Source: Synaphobranchus kaupii
Lineage: Eukaryota; Chordata; Actinopteri; Anguilliformes; Synaphobranchidae
Direction of reading: 5' to 3'
NCBI GenBank assembly: GCA_029718625.1
Contig: CM056377.1
Coordinates: forward strand, 96,588,998 to 96,652,997
DNA length: 64,000 nucleotides
Positions 1-12,295 of the stretch are shown here, piece after piece. The first letter of the stretch is position 1. Each line of letters opens with the position of its first letter. The notes under the pieces are model-generated. The model made no database searches, was not told the DNA's origin, and saw nothing but the letters and a program-made list of their open reading frames with translations. Made by a program: the position numbers and the translations under genes.

Positions 1-177
1 ATATACAGTACCAGTCAAATGTTTGGACACACCTACTCATAGAAGGTTTTTTTCCGTTATTTTTACTGTTTTCCACATTTTGGAATAGTAAAGACATCAA
101 AACTATGAGATAACACAAATTAAATTATGCAAAAACCAAAAAAGGGTTAAACAAATAAAAAAAAGTCTTATATTTTA

Positions 178-240
178 GATTCTTCAAAGTAGCCACCCTT
201 TGCCTTGATAACGGCTTTGCACATTCTTGCCATTCTCTCA
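178..240 (-). pseudogene. Relic of Tc1 transposase C-terminus
   Basis: The minus strand reads MARMCKAVIKAKGGYFEESKI and then stop, the usual last residues of Tc1 transposases (VIKAKGG near the end). Only about 21 codons remain and no DDE motif is present. It shows that the type A element came from an autonomous Tc1 by internal replacement. Confidence 0.6.
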
Positions 241-307
241 AACAACTTCTGTGGTAAACAGGTATTCCACAGGTATAAACGTGATGCCATCATGACTGTA
301 TAAAAGG

Positions 308-713
308 ATATCAAAAGACTCCTGATATCTTATTTCCAGGTACTCTTAGAAGCGATACTATAACCTCTGCATTTGAATGGATCTCTATGGGAATTGGGGG
401 GTGGGACTAGATTTAGCTTTAAATTACACTGGAACAGTGTGGAACACATGGTTGGCTAAATGGCTCTAAGTCATCAAGGGTCTGACGTATCAAACAAGCC
501 TTAAACCATCACTCTGCTGTCAGAAATACAGTAGATATGGATGGATAACTTGAAGGGTTTCTTCTCCTGACTTATTTTTCCATAGAGTTCAATAGGAAAA
601 TTTGTCAGGAGAAACAACCCTTCAAGTGATCCATCCATCTACTGCATATCTGGCAGCAGAGTGATGGTTTAAGGCTTGTTTGATATGTCAGACCCTTGAT
701 GACTTAGAAAAAT
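308..713. repeat. Foldback cassette, copy 1 (in type A element)
   Basis: The left arm contains the words GATATCAAAAGACTC, TGAATGGATCTCTATGGG, TCATCAAGGGTCTGA and TATCAAACAAGCC. The second half returns as a reverse complement (GGCTTGTTTGAT, TCAGACCCTTGATGACTTAG). Positions 462-595 pair with about 605-713; the outer left arm has no partner here. Related copies lie at 19332, 34606, 44670 and 54855. Confidence 0.85.
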
Positions 714-766
714 AACGGAAAAAAACCTTCTATGAGTAGGTGTGTCCAAACCTTTGACTGGTACTG

Positions 767-1167
767 TATATAAATAACATTCTCATTCTTAATGTAACTT
801 TTTAATTCTCTCATGTTAATATCTTGATTGTATACATTTAAGTTTACTTTAAAATACTCCAAACTGCTCTTAATATTTAATGTAAAATGATCTTATAACT
901 CAAAGAAACTGGTTCCATACTGACTGTATAGTGGCATTGAGATGCAAACATAATAACCGCAACTAGATGGCAGCAATGGTATCAAGCTGTACCGGCACTC
1001 CCAGTAACACTGTAGTGGGAGTCCAAACCAGACTGTCTGCCAGCATGACAACATGATTTTCTGGAGTGCAATGTGATCCATGCATTGTAAAGATAATGAT
1101 GCTTAGGGTTTCAATATACTATGGATACATTTAAATTATAAATCTAATTAAAATTTATATTCTGAAC
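767..1167. other. AT-rich stretch, no gene seen
   Basis: Short open frames only; no splice-flanked coding pattern or repeat ends that I can recognise. Confidence 0.6.
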
Positions 1168-1428
1168 CAGGTATAGACAACCCTGGAATGCTGGAGACGG
1201 TCCTGGATTTTGCTCCATCCAAACCTATCACTACATAAGTGGATTCATTTTAATTAATCAGGTGTAATGAATGCAGGCAACCTTGTGCTGGAGAACACCC
1301 AAATACTCACCATTCAGAATATTCAGACTCAGACTTTTAATCATCCATCAAACTCTTGTGATCAAGCTCAGATGGAACAAAAACCAGAAACGACACGGGA
1401 ACTCCAGGAGCAGGGTTGCCTACCCCTG
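1168..1428. mobile_element. hAT-type MITE, 261 bp
   Basis: The left end CAGGTATAGACAACCCTG and the right end CAGGGTTGCCTACCCCTG are inverted matches with a few differences, followed inwards by CTGGAG/CTCCAG. CAGGGGTAGGCAACCCTG-type ends are typical of hAT MITEs. The 8-bp flanks (TTCTGAAC and TTCCAAAA) agree at five of eight positions, a decayed target duplication. There is no coding capacity. Confidence 0.7.
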
Positions 1429-1642
1429 TTCCAAAACCTTTACAGGATTAAAAGAAAAATCACACCCCCATAAATGAAACAGCAAAAAAACTGTTGAATG
1501 GCGCCACAATCATTGAAGATAACATATGCGTATATTACAAGAAATAAAGTGACTCATTTCAGAATGGGCCTGCATACACACTGAATGCTGCAAGCAGACT
1601 AGGCTTTACAAAGACATGTGTGAGACTCAATTTAGACAAAAT

Positions 1643-1837
1643 CAGAGGTGTAAAATCCAGGTTTAGAAAGTAAAAAGTCCTCCCCAGTATTTTGTTCCAA
1701 TCACCTGGATTTGCTAATTAGCACAATTCTTCAGCCAGGTGGTAGAACTAATTAGTGAAATCAGCTGGTTGAGTTCATGGGTGTAAAAAACACATGGCAG
1801 GACTTTTACTTTCTGACCCCTGGATTTTACACCTCTG
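1643..1837. mobile_element. hAT-type MITE, 195 bp, with perfect 8-bp target duplication
   Basis: The inverted ends are CAGAGGTGTAAAATCCAG and CTGGATTTTACACCTCTG, followed by matching GAAAGTAAAAGTCCT-like subterminal sequence. The flanks GACAAAAT (1635-1642) and GACAAAAT (1838-1845) are identical, an 8-bp target duplication as expected for hAT. It is non-coding. Confidence 0.93.
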
Positions 1838-1845
1838 GACAAAAT

Positions 1846-3345
1846 CATAAACAATGACCATTTAAAAGCAAGAATGTTGAGAAATGTAACCTTGTGGATT
1901 CTTTCTTGTTCAGATACACATGTGGACTTCTGAAAATCCAGCTGTGTACATCCAGTGCCGATGCTTATTTCACCACATCCAGTGCCGGTGCTTATTTCAC
2001 CAAATGGCAATGAAAAACCAGCAGCAGCACAGGTGATGACAGGGTATTATGTTTATATAAATACATACTAAGTACTGAATTACAGACTCTGCACTGAACA
2101 TTGGGCAGCGGATCTGTTGGCAGATACTAAAAAATGCAAAGGATCTTGCAGTTCATGGCCTTTAACACTGGAGGGAAATGTTGAGCTCAAAATAAATCTC
2201 AGTAAGCATGGATCTGCATGTAAAAGAAATAATGGAGTATATTTCAAATATATTAGACCTCATTCATGTTTGGTTTATTACTAATTAATTTTAAGGACAA
2301 TATAATTATAGGACAATATCTACTAAATAACTGAATGCTAGAATTCAGCAAAACAGACAGCTGGCTGAACAAACAAACAGAAGCATAATTCGACAAATTA
2401 AAAGTAGTCTGTAAGTGTTACATTTCAAGGTAAAATAAATATGGAATGACACTAGGGTATGTGTACTTGAACACTGTATGGATGTTGACAATTTCCACGG
2501 GACAATAAACAAATTTTAACATTCTTAAAATAAGAAAATTCCACAAAGAATAAAATACCATATTTGTGCATGCTTGGCAAACGCGTAGCAACCTTGGAAA
2601 ACACTTGACATTTTCTTTAGGTACTTCTATATCCAAAGCAGACTTTCAGAAAAACAATATTTGTTCCTGAAATAATACAGCTCTCTGTAGCTTTTAAGTG
2701 ACCTTTCAAAAGTAAAAGAGCTCATCCAACAATCCTAAATGAAAGACGAATGGGGAAAGGGACAGCGTCAAAGACCAAGCCATGCTATAGTTTACATACT
2801 AAACACTGCCTCAGTGAACACAGCTTTCAGATTTCTGCGCTTAAAATTGAAATGGCAGGGCAGAAAACTTTGAAATATGCTCATCTCCATTTTCATGAAT
2901 AGGAGAATACCAATGAGCTTTCTGTCATTTTGAATCTTAGTGGTCTTGAGTAACACTTCACGTGACCTGAGACAGCCCGAGGAAGGCATTATTATGCAAA
3001 AAAGGGGGTTTTCCCCTCACAAAGAGCGTACATATCTCGCACAAAAGATTTCTTCACTGCAGTACAACACATGCAGTGTTCCCCTCCCTCAATGGGAATA
3101 CAGTCATTTCTGCTCTCTGTGCTCCTCACAGCTGGCCATTATGCTATCGCTTTACAGTGTTGAACCATACAATAAGAAAATTCAGGCGCCACGCTCTCTT
3201 TTACACACTGTCTTAACCTTGGTCTGTGGTACTACGTAACCTCCCTTATTTCCTGGTTGTATTGATTTGCATTCCTACTCATGGCAAAAAATGTATTGCC
3301 TAAATGACTCTCTTCATACTGTTAACAAAGACATCCAATTAGAGG
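1846..3345. other. No gene seen; a 27-bp direct duplication
   Basis: A 27-bp sequence at 1948-1974 is repeated directly at 1975-2001 with one mismatch. Otherwise I see only short chance frames. Confidence 0.55.
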
Positions 3346-3408
3346 CTTTTCATTCGCGCGCGCACGCACGTACGTATGTACATACGTACACACCCACCCA
3401 CCCACATT
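3346..3408. repeat. Alternating purine-pyrimidine simple repeat (CG/CA/TA)
   Basis: A degenerate run of CGCGCGCACGCACGTACGTATG followed by CACCCACCCACCC. Confidence 0.75.
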
Positions 3409-5806
3409 CGATAGCCTGCGTCTGGGGCATTGCGCAAACGTGCCGCTGTGGCGATAACGTGCACTGCAGCCTTGCCGAACGGCCATGTTGTTTGGCCTAT
3501 TTTGTCAGAGGTACGGCACTGACACAGCAGCCCAGCATTTGGTTTGAGACTTAGCTCCGCAAGCAAAACCTTGAATTCTCTGTGCAGGAGCTCATTCAGA
3601 GTTATCATGGCTCTCTCATCTCATCAGACAGGGTGGCTGCACCGGGGAATGTGGGCTGAGAACTGTGCTGTTTCGTTTACACACACCCGACAATGCTCCC
3701 CTCAAACGATTCCTATGCATCAAAAAATGGTTTTCTGAGTGAAAATGTACCTTTGTACGTATATGATGTAAAAACCTTAATATCTGCTAACAATGTCAGT
3801 CCGAATATGGCTTTTAGGAATGACAATGTACCACATAATTAATAAAATAAAAGGTTTTTTGACAATGTGATGAATTACTGGATTATGGGTTATAACAGTG
3901 AATTAAATATTTTATTACTTTCAGGTTGAAAGGTTACTGAGAAAGATAGCACTTATTTTGACAGTTTCCCCTCAGCTGTGTTACCGATGCATAATTGAGG
4001 TAAGTTTTTGCCAGATAATGTTGTGACTCAAATGTTTTTATTAAAAAAACAGCATACAGCAGGATCAGCAACATACTTTGTATTTGGCTGTTATATGTTC
4101 ACTGTATGCTCCTAAAAAGGCTTTTTTATTTTCTAAATTTCTCAATTTTAGTTCATCCTAAATCCTAGTGTAAACCTTAGTGTATATATTATTAATCCTG
4201 CCACTCTATGTGCACTAGGCTGTTCACACAATGTATCATTTAGTCACAAACAGAAATTTTCCAAAATGTCACGCCTCAGTGTGTACATTATGGGTTCTCA
4301 TTATTACCACTTCTCCAGCAATGCTGTGTGAAGGATTCATGTGTCTGTATTTTAAAACGTCGCCCCTGCAGACAGATGTAAACACTGTTGTGCGTTTTTT
4401 TATGACAAGGCATATTTTTGGAATGCTACATTTACATATATCCACACACATATGCACGCACACACACACACTTGTATGTATGCAAAAGGAAAAAGGAAAA
4501 TCTGCCAGTGCTTAAAAACCCCAGGGCAGAATTCATCCGGTTCAGCATTCATGAGCAAAGAATTCTGCAGTGAGTATTTTTAAACATAAAGAAACCTCAA
4601 AGCCTGTATTTAACGGAGGGGTCATGTGAGGAAAGATGGAGGCGTGCCATAGAACTCGCTGCCAGATTTGGAAGTTTTTCTGCTCCTGGTCTGACGAGCC
4701 CGCCATGTGGAGTCTTCCTGCATACTCTGTTTGTCCTTAAACGCAGATTTACACCACCGCAAGGAGACACAGCTGAGGAACGGGATATGATTCCTCAGAA
4801 CTTTTCTCTATTACCCTGTTTTTGTGCAGAAATGTGAAAGAGAGGGAAGTCAGGGTCACAAAGGCAAGGTATCATGAACATTTCCATTTTTACAGGATGC
4901 TAACATTGTCCCCTCATCTTGTCACAGACAAGTGAAAGCAACAAAAGTGTTGAACTGAAGTTAGGCAGCGCATACTGCACTGTAGCAAAACCTAGATTAT
5001 TCCAGAACCACCCCCTCAGGCTCCTGGAAGGGTCTGGAAAGGCCCGTATTTACTCCTACCCACACTACACAAACAGAGCCATAATTTGGGTATTTTGTAA
5101 CATTTGTCAAGATATCTTTTACAGGTTTTTTTTTTTTTTACAATCCAAAATGTCTGCATCTATGTCCTCTTCTCTTTGAGCAGTTCCAGTAAAAAAAGTA
5201 TGTCTCAATCAGTTAATACAATGTTAATACAATAATAGCACTAAAAAATGAAGTAAACTTTAAAGGACTATAAAATAGTAAACTATCTTGTATAAAGACA
5301 TGTTTATTGATCTATATACAGTATTCTGTATATATAATTTGAATAGAAATATACTTATTTGATTTGACTGCATGATGGCAATACCTCTACACCGTACTTC
5401 ATCTGTGTGCTCTTCCTAGACAGTGATAGCTCCTATACAGAGGCACAGTATCTGTGTTTCTTCATACAACACAGGTTAGAATTCCAAATACCTGCTCATT
5501 TTGTATATGAACCGACAAGAGTAATTTCAAGTTACAGAGTGCTGAAAACCCTCAATATGCTTAATGATACTTTGCAAAGGATAAATGTGCTAAGGCTGCA
5601 ATTACAGAATTCCTTGTGGTTTCTAGTAATGTCAGGTTATTCGACAGAACACAGAATAGAGGGGGCAGTGTGTGTGTGGTAGCTGGAGATACCAGCACAT
5701 CTGACATGTGAATGTTCACGTCAGATGTGGAGGCAACAGTAATAACAGCCTCCAACCGCTTTGGCATAGCCTTTAAATTTCCATGCATGCTCGACATATA
5801 GCATAG

Positions 5807-5807
<1 letters not shown>
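3409..5807. other. No gene seen
   Basis: Moderately AT-rich. A short CA run lies near 4442-4470. Open frames are short, overlapping and lack recognisable protein motifs. Confidence 0.55.
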
Positions 5808-5865
<58 letters not shown>

Positions 5866-5896
5866 GCACGCGCACGCACACGCACACACACGCACA
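5808..5896. repeat. (CA)n microsatellite with CG interruptions
   Basis: About 89 bp of AC/CA dinucleotides. The second half carries CGCACG variants. Long apparent frames here (valine/cysteine or alanine/arginine repeats) are translations of the microsatellite, not genes. Confidence 0.97.
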
Positions 5897-6750
5897 TTAT
5901 TCCAATGATTGTTAGGGATTTCTGCAATATGTTATTTTATTTTTTCTGTTTTTTCCTTACATAGAATGTAGCAGTCAATGACTGTATATAGAAAGTTATA
6001 AAAGACCACTATCAATGTATCTATGACATCATAGTTGAATTACTTTATTTACATGCTACAATCTTGAATGATTGGTTAAGTGACTGTCAGCAGTGGCACA
6101 ATAGCAGGCATGCTTGATTTCACTTCATAGTATCATTATGTAATTGGTGCTACCTGGGGTAATCTTTTAGAGACCAAGGTCAGCCAAGTGAAATATTAGC
6201 ACTCAATATAGCCATAAATTTGTGAAATCTGAAAGACACAGTATACAGGAGGTTCATATGAAAGAGACTGAGAACCATCCTTTTAATAAAATATTCTGTT
6301 TGGTGCGCTGCAAAAATCAATGACCCAATTGCTCATCAAATTTTCAAGTGCAAAATAAAAGCCTGTCAGAGAGCATTTTGTTGGTTTTCACATTTGTACA
6401 AAAGTGCATCCATGTGTGTTCTGCATGTCTGTGCACATATATTGTTACACGTTATACATAGTTAACCAACAACAGCCAGTGAATGTGCATGATAATGAGC
6501 CAAGCAAATTCAACAACGTATGCTATGATTTGCACAAACTGAGTAACATGTTCCTCTTCAATTCAATCCACTAAGCAGTTCTTTAATCATAAATGGAAAC
6601 ATATGCTTTGGTAGCTATCATGCATGGTGTTCATTATTTTAATTCTGACTCTCCAAATTATTATACAGGTATATAAGTTATTATATTATAAGCCAAGTCA
6701 CTTTAGTACTAGTTTAGATGTTGAATTTTAAATACCATACGATTAATCTA
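5897..6750. other. No gene seen
   Basis: AT-rich sequence without recognisable repeat ends or coding signals. Confidence 0.55.
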
Positions 6751-7976
6751 CAAACCTCAATTCCAAAAAAGTAGGGACAGTATGTAAAATGCAAATAAAA
6801 GCAGAAAGCAGTGATTTGTAAAATCTCTTTTATATTTAATTGAAAACAGTACAAAGAAAAGATATGTAATGTTTTACCTTATCAACTTTATAGATTTTTG
6901 TAAATATATGCTAATTCCAAATTTGATGCCTGCAACACATTCAAAAAAAGTTGGGACAGGGAAAAAAAAAAAGACTGGGAAGGTTGTGGAATGTTCAAAA
7001 AACACCTGTTTGGAACATTCCACAAGTAAAGAGGTGAAAAGGTAACAGGTGATGCTATCAAGACTGGGTATAAAAAGAGCATGAAGGCTCAGGCGTTTAC
7101 GAGAAAGAATGGGTCGAGGTTCGCCACGAAAAACTGCGTGAGCAAATAGTCCAACAGTTTAAGAACAACGTTTCTCAACCGACATGCTTCTGTAATGAAT
7201 ATAACCACATGGGCTTGGGAATACTTCGGCTGTTGTCAGTAAACACAGTTCATCGCTGTATCTAAAATGCAAGTTAACACTCTACTACGCAAAGCGTAAG
7301 CCATATATCAACAACATCCAGAAACGCCGCCGACTTCTCTGGGCTCGAGCGCATCTGAGATGGACTGACGCAAAGTAGAAACATGTGCTGTGGTCTGACA
7401 AGTCCACCTTTGAAATTGTTTTTGGAAATAATAGACGTTGTGTTCTTTGGGCCAAAGAGGAAAAGGACCATCCCAATTGTTACCAACGCAAGGTTCAAAA
7501 GCCAGCGTCTGTCATGGTATGGTGGTGTGTTAGTGCCCATGGCATGGGTAACTTGCACATCTGTGAAGGCACCATTAATGCTGAAGGGTATATATGCAAC
7601 ATATGGAGCAACATATGCTGCCATCTAGACAACGTTTTTTTCAGAGACGTCCCTGCTTATTTCAGCAAGACAATGCCAAGCCACATTCTGCACATGTTAC
7701 AACACCGTGGCTTCGTAGTCAGAGAGTGCGGGGGCTAGACTGGCTTGCCTGCAGTCCAGACCTGTCTCCCATTGAAAACATGTGGTGCATTATGAAGCGC
7801 AAAATACGACAACGGAGACCCCGGACTGTTGAGCAGCTGAAGTCTCATATCAAGCAAGAATGGGAAACAATTATGCATTCAAAACTACAACAATTAGTGT
7901 CCTCAGTTCCCAAAAGATTACTGAGTGTTCTTAAAAGGAAAGGTGATGTAACACAATGGTAAACATGCCCTTGTCC
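6751..7976 (+). mobile_element. Tc1-family transposon, 3' end missing
   Basis: The left terminal repeat starts CAAACCTCAATTCCAAAAAA after a TA (6749-6750). A leader with GGTGATGCTATCAAGACTGGG and a broken transposase follow. After the transposase stop the sequence runs AACATGCCCTTGTCCCA, like the usual start of this family's 3' flank. It then changes abruptly into a tRNA-like sequence; no right terminal repeat is seen. A non-autonomous relative with the same ends is at 34300-34919. Confidence 0.85.
7109..7962 (+). pseudogene. Tc1 transposase (DD34E), frameshifted
   Basis: This was a transposase that cut and pasted its own element through a DDE/RNase H-like core. The likely original start is the ATG at 7109, in the usual place after the leader. 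Stops appear early in the N-terminal DNA-binding region. Around 7385-7600 one frame gives [15 protein letters not shown], with the first catalytic Asp in WSD and Lys where Glu is usual, then [13 protein letters not shown]. Near 7660 the reading frame shifts. The next frame gives [13 protein letters not shown] (second Asp) and SPDLSPIENMW (catalytic Glu), exactly 34 residues apart, which defines DD34E. The C-terminus to the stop at 7962 is preserved. It cannot make an active enzyme. Confidence 0.9.
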
Positions 7977-7979
7977 CAT

Positions 7980-8052
7980 GCCCTTGCGGCCTAATGGTCA
8001 GAGTTGCTGTCTCTGACACAGAGGATTGTGGGTTTGAGCCCAGCAGGGCACA
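7980..8052 (+). repeat. tRNA-like sequence (SINE head or tRNA pseudogene)
   Basis: GCCCTTG opens a possible acceptor stem, partly matched by CAGGGC at the end (five pairs). GGCCTAATGGTCAGAG resembles a pol III A box/D arm and GGGTTTGAGCCC resembles a B box/T arm. The anticodon arm has only four pairs. The mismatches, and its position joined to a broken Tc1, favour a tRNA-derived repeat over a working tRNA gene. Confidence 0.55.
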
Positions 8053-9118
8053 TGCTTATTTTCCACAAAAACAATGTGCAACTGTTAAGTACTTTTCATT
8101 TATTACACTGTTATTATTTTCACATTAACGTATTTTTATTGCAAAGGCAATGAAGCCATTAGCTATATTGACATTAAAAAACATTAGTATGAAGCGTTAT
8201 TATTGGGCGATAAGCTTGATGAGCCGGGCCATACCCTCAAAGAATAATTCTCCCGATTGGATAACATCGTGACGGAGGCAGGCAGTTTGGCAGGAAAAAT
8301 AGGAAGAAGGAGAAAAACGGCAAAATAACCCAAGTTTGGGGCTTTATTGTGTGGATGTGTGAAGTTGTATCTGAATGCTGTGTGGTTACATGAGGTCAGA
8401 ACATACAGAAGTTAATGTTTTTAAGGGCTGAGAGTCTATGGTAATTGTGGTTACTTCTGTAGGAAACCCTGAAAAGTGCCAAACTCTCAGTGCTGTATAG
8501 GTATGGGGCATACGGCAAGCCGTAACTTGGCGGATGGCATACCTGCCATCCCAATATAACTGTAATTGTGATCCAATTTACTTAAATTCATGTATATAAT
8601 CTCAACATAAACATATTCTATTATAAACTATTTTGGTAACTAACGTAATGAAAGGATAAATAATAAAATCATTTCATTCTAATAGCTTGAACAGCCAAGC
8701 CGTACAGCCATGATTCTACTTGCTTTAGGTTTACCCATTAATCAAAATGTTTAATCTCTACAGTCAACAAGCTGAGGTTCCTAGTTGATTGCAAATGACC
8801 AGAACCCACTTCCCACTGTTGACTATCACAGAATGTAATATATGGGCTACAACTCCAAGGCAAACAAATGCATGTAAGAAGCAGACACATTTTTATAATG
8901 ACTCAATAAATGACTGCTACAGATGGTCTTTCAAGGAAGATGGCTTAAATATCATTACCGTGCTTAGAAAAGGTAAATATATCTTTGGCTTATGGTTAAT
9001 GAACACTTTGAAGGAATAGTTCATTTTCTGTCTCTTCTTTATTTTGTGGTTTTTATTAATCCAGAGAAAGCAGGCTTGGCATCCGCTCAGCTCCTTCCTA
9101 AACCGTTACGTTTACATT
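8053..9118. other. No gene seen
   Basis: About 1 kb without recognisable coding or repeat ends. A small inverted repeat (CATACGGC/GCCGTAA) lies near 8508-8525. Confidence 0.5.
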
Positions 9119-9163
9119 TTTGTAAGTTGCTCTGAATAAAAGCATCTGCTAAATGCCACAATA
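9119..9163 (+). repeat. LINE/SINE 3'-tail fragment
   Basis: GTAAGTTGCTCTGAATAAAAGCATCTGCTAAATG matches (in two parts) the tail shared by many fish LINEs and SINEs, also visible at 14366 (minus strand) and 36904. Confidence 0.7.
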
Positions 9164-9239
9164 TAAAAATATTATCGAATTTTCTGGTTTGTGTCTTGAT
9201 CATGCAATTTCATGATAAAAATTTTGATATTAATTTATA

Positions 9240-9464
9240 TGTTATGCTCTCACTCCCGTCCTTTTGTGTCCCGTGTTTTACCTGTTCCCTCTCGTATTGT
9301 GTTTGTATTCCTGTTCGTTTCCCTCGTGCTGCAGACTGGGCGTGGTTTTCCCTTTCGTGTCACTCTGTTCACCACTCTGATTCCGATAAATTATTTGAAG
9401 TATCTCTGAAACTTCCTGTGTGTGAGTCGTGCATTTGGGTCCAGTTCATACTCGGAACGTAACA
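9240..9464 (+). mobile_element. Solo LTR, 225 bp, with TTATA target duplication
   Basis: The sequence begins TGTTATGCTC and ends GGAACGTAACA (TG...CA rule). TTATA lies immediately on both sides (9235-9239 and 9465-9469). The internal words GTGTTT, GCTGCAGACTGGGCGTGGTTTTCCC and TCACTCTGTT recur in a related LTR at the right edge of the Gypsy remnant (minus strand, from 25582). The LTR probably formed by recombination between two LTRs that removed an internal Gypsy body. Confidence 0.88.
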
Positions 9465-9469
9465 TTATA

Positions 9470-10423
9470 AGACCAAAAGTACATAATATGGTGGCATAAA
9501 AGTTGTATCCCACAAGGCACCTATAGCATTTTAGTCACAATCTCTCACCTTACTGTACGGTCATACATGCAAAACTGAGATATATCTATATGTAGATATA
9601 TACCTATAGATATATCTATATAGCTCAATATATAGCTAATCAGACTGGGTTCCTTATTATTTTCAATCACTATAAGAATGTTGCAATCAATTATTAGTTG
9701 TTCATTTTGTGGGAAGAGACCACAGTTTGGCACTAAAGCATCCTGTTGGCTTCCTTTACCATATTGGACAGCTTTAATTATAAGCACTTAAAATGGGAAG
9801 TACAGAAACTTTGAGAAAGGGTGGGAAAATTTTGAAAATATTTGAAAAGGGTTGAAAATATTTTTGTTTGGTTTGATTAATAGCAGTACTGGACATATAA
9901 CACAAAGGTGTTTTAGGCAAAGAGCAGGAGTACAAGATTTTTCAATTGGTAAAGCTTATATCTGCAATTAACTACTTTACCACCTAATACTCATAGCAAT
10001 GGCCAAAGTAAACATAGCTGTTAATGTATTCCACGACTGCAAAAATGATACTCTCTAAGAAGCTGTTAAATGACCTATTCCTCTGTTTTGAAAGGGACAT
10101 GACTTACTTTTTGACTCAAGAAAGTAAAATAAATGTTTTCAAAAATGGGTGGAATACTAGTGGATTTCCCCTTCTAACCTTTACAGTGTCTCGTAAATCA
10201 CAGGTACTATATGAAAAATATGTATTGTCCAAGTGTCATTTGCCATCTGTCTGGATCTTGATAACATTTCTGTGTGTACTTTGGACCTCATGTTATGTCC
10301 AAACTGAGCGCAGTTGTAACAACCCAGTAAAGGGTACTACTTGCACTCCTTGAAAATTTTATATAGCATTATGTTATCTATCTACATATATGTATCCCGC
10401 TCCCTTTCTCTCACTCACTCTCA
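9470..10423. other. No gene seen
   Basis: AT-rich, with ATAGATATATCTATAT palindromic stretches at 9575-9630. Open frames show no family motif. Confidence 0.5.
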
Positions 10424-10425
10424 CA

Positions 10426-10510
<85 letters not shown>

Positions 10511-10528
10511 TCTCTCTTTCTCTCTCCG
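10424..10528. repeat. (CA)n microsatellite with flanking (CT)n
   Basis: About 75 bp of pure AC, preceded by CTCTCACTCACTCT and followed by TCTCTCTTTCTCTCTC. The threonine/histidine repeat frame across it is not a gene. Confidence 0.97.
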
Positions 10529-11813
10529 TGCATGGACAAAGGCCTTCCTTTTCCTTCTATGACAAAAACACTGATCCCATAGGCTATAATGGAGTCTCAT
10601 CACAGTGATACTACAGTGCTATTTTGAGCTAATACTCATTACTGGCCACTTTTTAAATAGGACAACTTAATGTCAAAATGAGAAGATGTGGGGTGAAAAG
10701 GAACGGGTCCTCCTGCACAGCCCACAGACAGCTGCAGAGGAGACAGCCCAGCAGCATCAGTGTTTCCATTCGGAGCCTGACATTTTCTGAAAAGGTTATT
10801 TTTACAGAACCTCAGAGCGAACTGTCAAATGATTCAGTTTTACATAAAATAACTATTTTCTGGTATGTTTACTGTGTATCGAAGAGAGTTCTTGCTGTGT
10901 GGACATGGTAAATGATCATATCTGACTCAATGTGCAAAAAATAGGCAATGGGCAAAACATGCATGCAATATTCAACATGCAGGCTGTATAGCTCTTGGCA
11001 TCCAATGGAATTCACAAAAGCCCCCCTTGTGATTTTTTAGAATATGTATGTTTATAACATATCTATCATTAAAATTAGTCTATTAATATGTTATTGCTCA
11101 TTGAAAAAAAGATTTGTATACATGGAAAGACACTATAGAAATTAATAAACTGCTAATTCTATTAGAAAATATCTAGAAATACATTATGGAATAAATGTGC
11201 CGAAACAAGTGTCCAGGGTTTCTGTTTTGAATTGGTAAGGCTTGTATAACACCTGACCTAAGTGGCAATGAAAACATGTGTGTAAATGTATTTTTATAGA
11301 AATATAAACAATCTCCCAAAAAGGTATCATCCTAAATATGTCCAATCTATCCAAGTCATGTCGATAAGGAAAATAACTTCAAAAAGAAATGAAGGGAAAT
11401 GCGTGCCCCACTAGAAAAACACAGAATTGACTGCCGAATAATGATTTAATCCAGTAAACATTCTGATCTTGAATAAATGTCAGTTGTGATCAACTTTGCT
11501 TGCATCTAAAGCTGTGTACAATTAGTCTTACCTTGTTGCAAAATAAAAAGGACATTGGCTGGGATTCAATAAATATTTGTCCAAAGGTTTGGCCTGAAAA
11601 TAAATACTCACTATTTTCCAAAGAAAATCATTTTGGCCAGTTGTTGAACTCACCATATTGTATTTGTCAAGAAAACACTCACATTTACGGTTGCAATTAC
11701 AGCATGCAAGAGATGTAAATAAATTAATATCCATCTTACTAATACAAAATGATCAAGCATAAATTTGAACCTTCACAATTTACTAAAATACTATTCATTT
11801 TAGAATCCCAACA
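10529..11813. other. No gene seen
   Basis: A frame at 10678-10911 has no recognisable domain and no consensus splice context; I leave it out as coding. Confidence 0.5.
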
Positions 11814-11815
11814 AG

Positions 11816-11870
11816 CACTGTGGGGCACTGGGCCCACTGGCCCACGAACACCACTTCCAGCAGCAGATAT
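11816..11870 (-). repeat. Fragment of the 5S-derived SINE family
   Basis: GGGGCACTGGGCCCACTGGCCCACGAACACCACTTCC (read in parts) matches the middle of the element at 55915-56431 (GGGGCACATTTG..., CTGGCCCACCAACACCAC). Only about 55 bp survive. Confidence 0.6.
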
Positions 11871-12295
11871 TATACTTGCAATTATATTTCTAGTACCATA
11901 TTTCATATGTTCAATTAAATAAAGAGCATTAAAAAAAATGTGCTTTTATTTGACAAAAGCCCATAGCTATTTTGAACACTGCCTATGTAGAAGCATGTGC
12001 ATCCTACCATGTGGAAGGGTAAACTGTACAGAGAACATGGAATAATCTGGCGACTCTTTTTTTGTCTTCATGCCAGAAGGTTTGCATTTTCACACATCCA
12101 AGAAATGCACGATAAACACATAACGAACATGTTGAGCAGAATGCAATCATGATGGATTATTAGCAGAAAATGTTATCTTGTTGTAATGGTGGCGTGACGT
12201 GTGAGGTAGGAGGGGCCAAACGCAGCAAGGGGGATTCATTAAGCATTAGGCCACTAGGACGGGAAACCCCGTAATTAAGGGAAGGAGACAAGACA

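Larger units (their letters stand above)
6..766. mobile_element. Non-autonomous Tc1-type TIR element (type A ends) carrying a foldback cassette
   Basis: Both ends show matching inverted repeats, CAGTACCAGTCAAA... on the left and ...TTTGACTGGTACTG on the right. They extend about 55 bp with few mismatches and are flanked by TA on each side (4-5 and 767-768), the Tc1/mariner target. The interior holds no intact gene. It has a short relic of a Tc1 transposase C-terminus (minus strand), a stretch resembling the leader of the Tc1 family at 6751 and 34300, and then a palindromic cassette. It must have moved with transposase supplied in trans. Confidence 0.88.

Noticed and set aside
5561..5927. Two long minus-strand frames rich in Cys/Val and Arg/Ala
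   Set aside because: They are translations of the CA/CG microsatellite at 5808-5896.
7980..8052. A working tRNA gene
   Set aside because: Acceptor and anticodon stems have mismatches and the sequence is fused to transposon debris.
10341..10608. Plus-strand frames with long Thr-His repeats
   Set aside because: They are translations of the (CA)n microsatellite.
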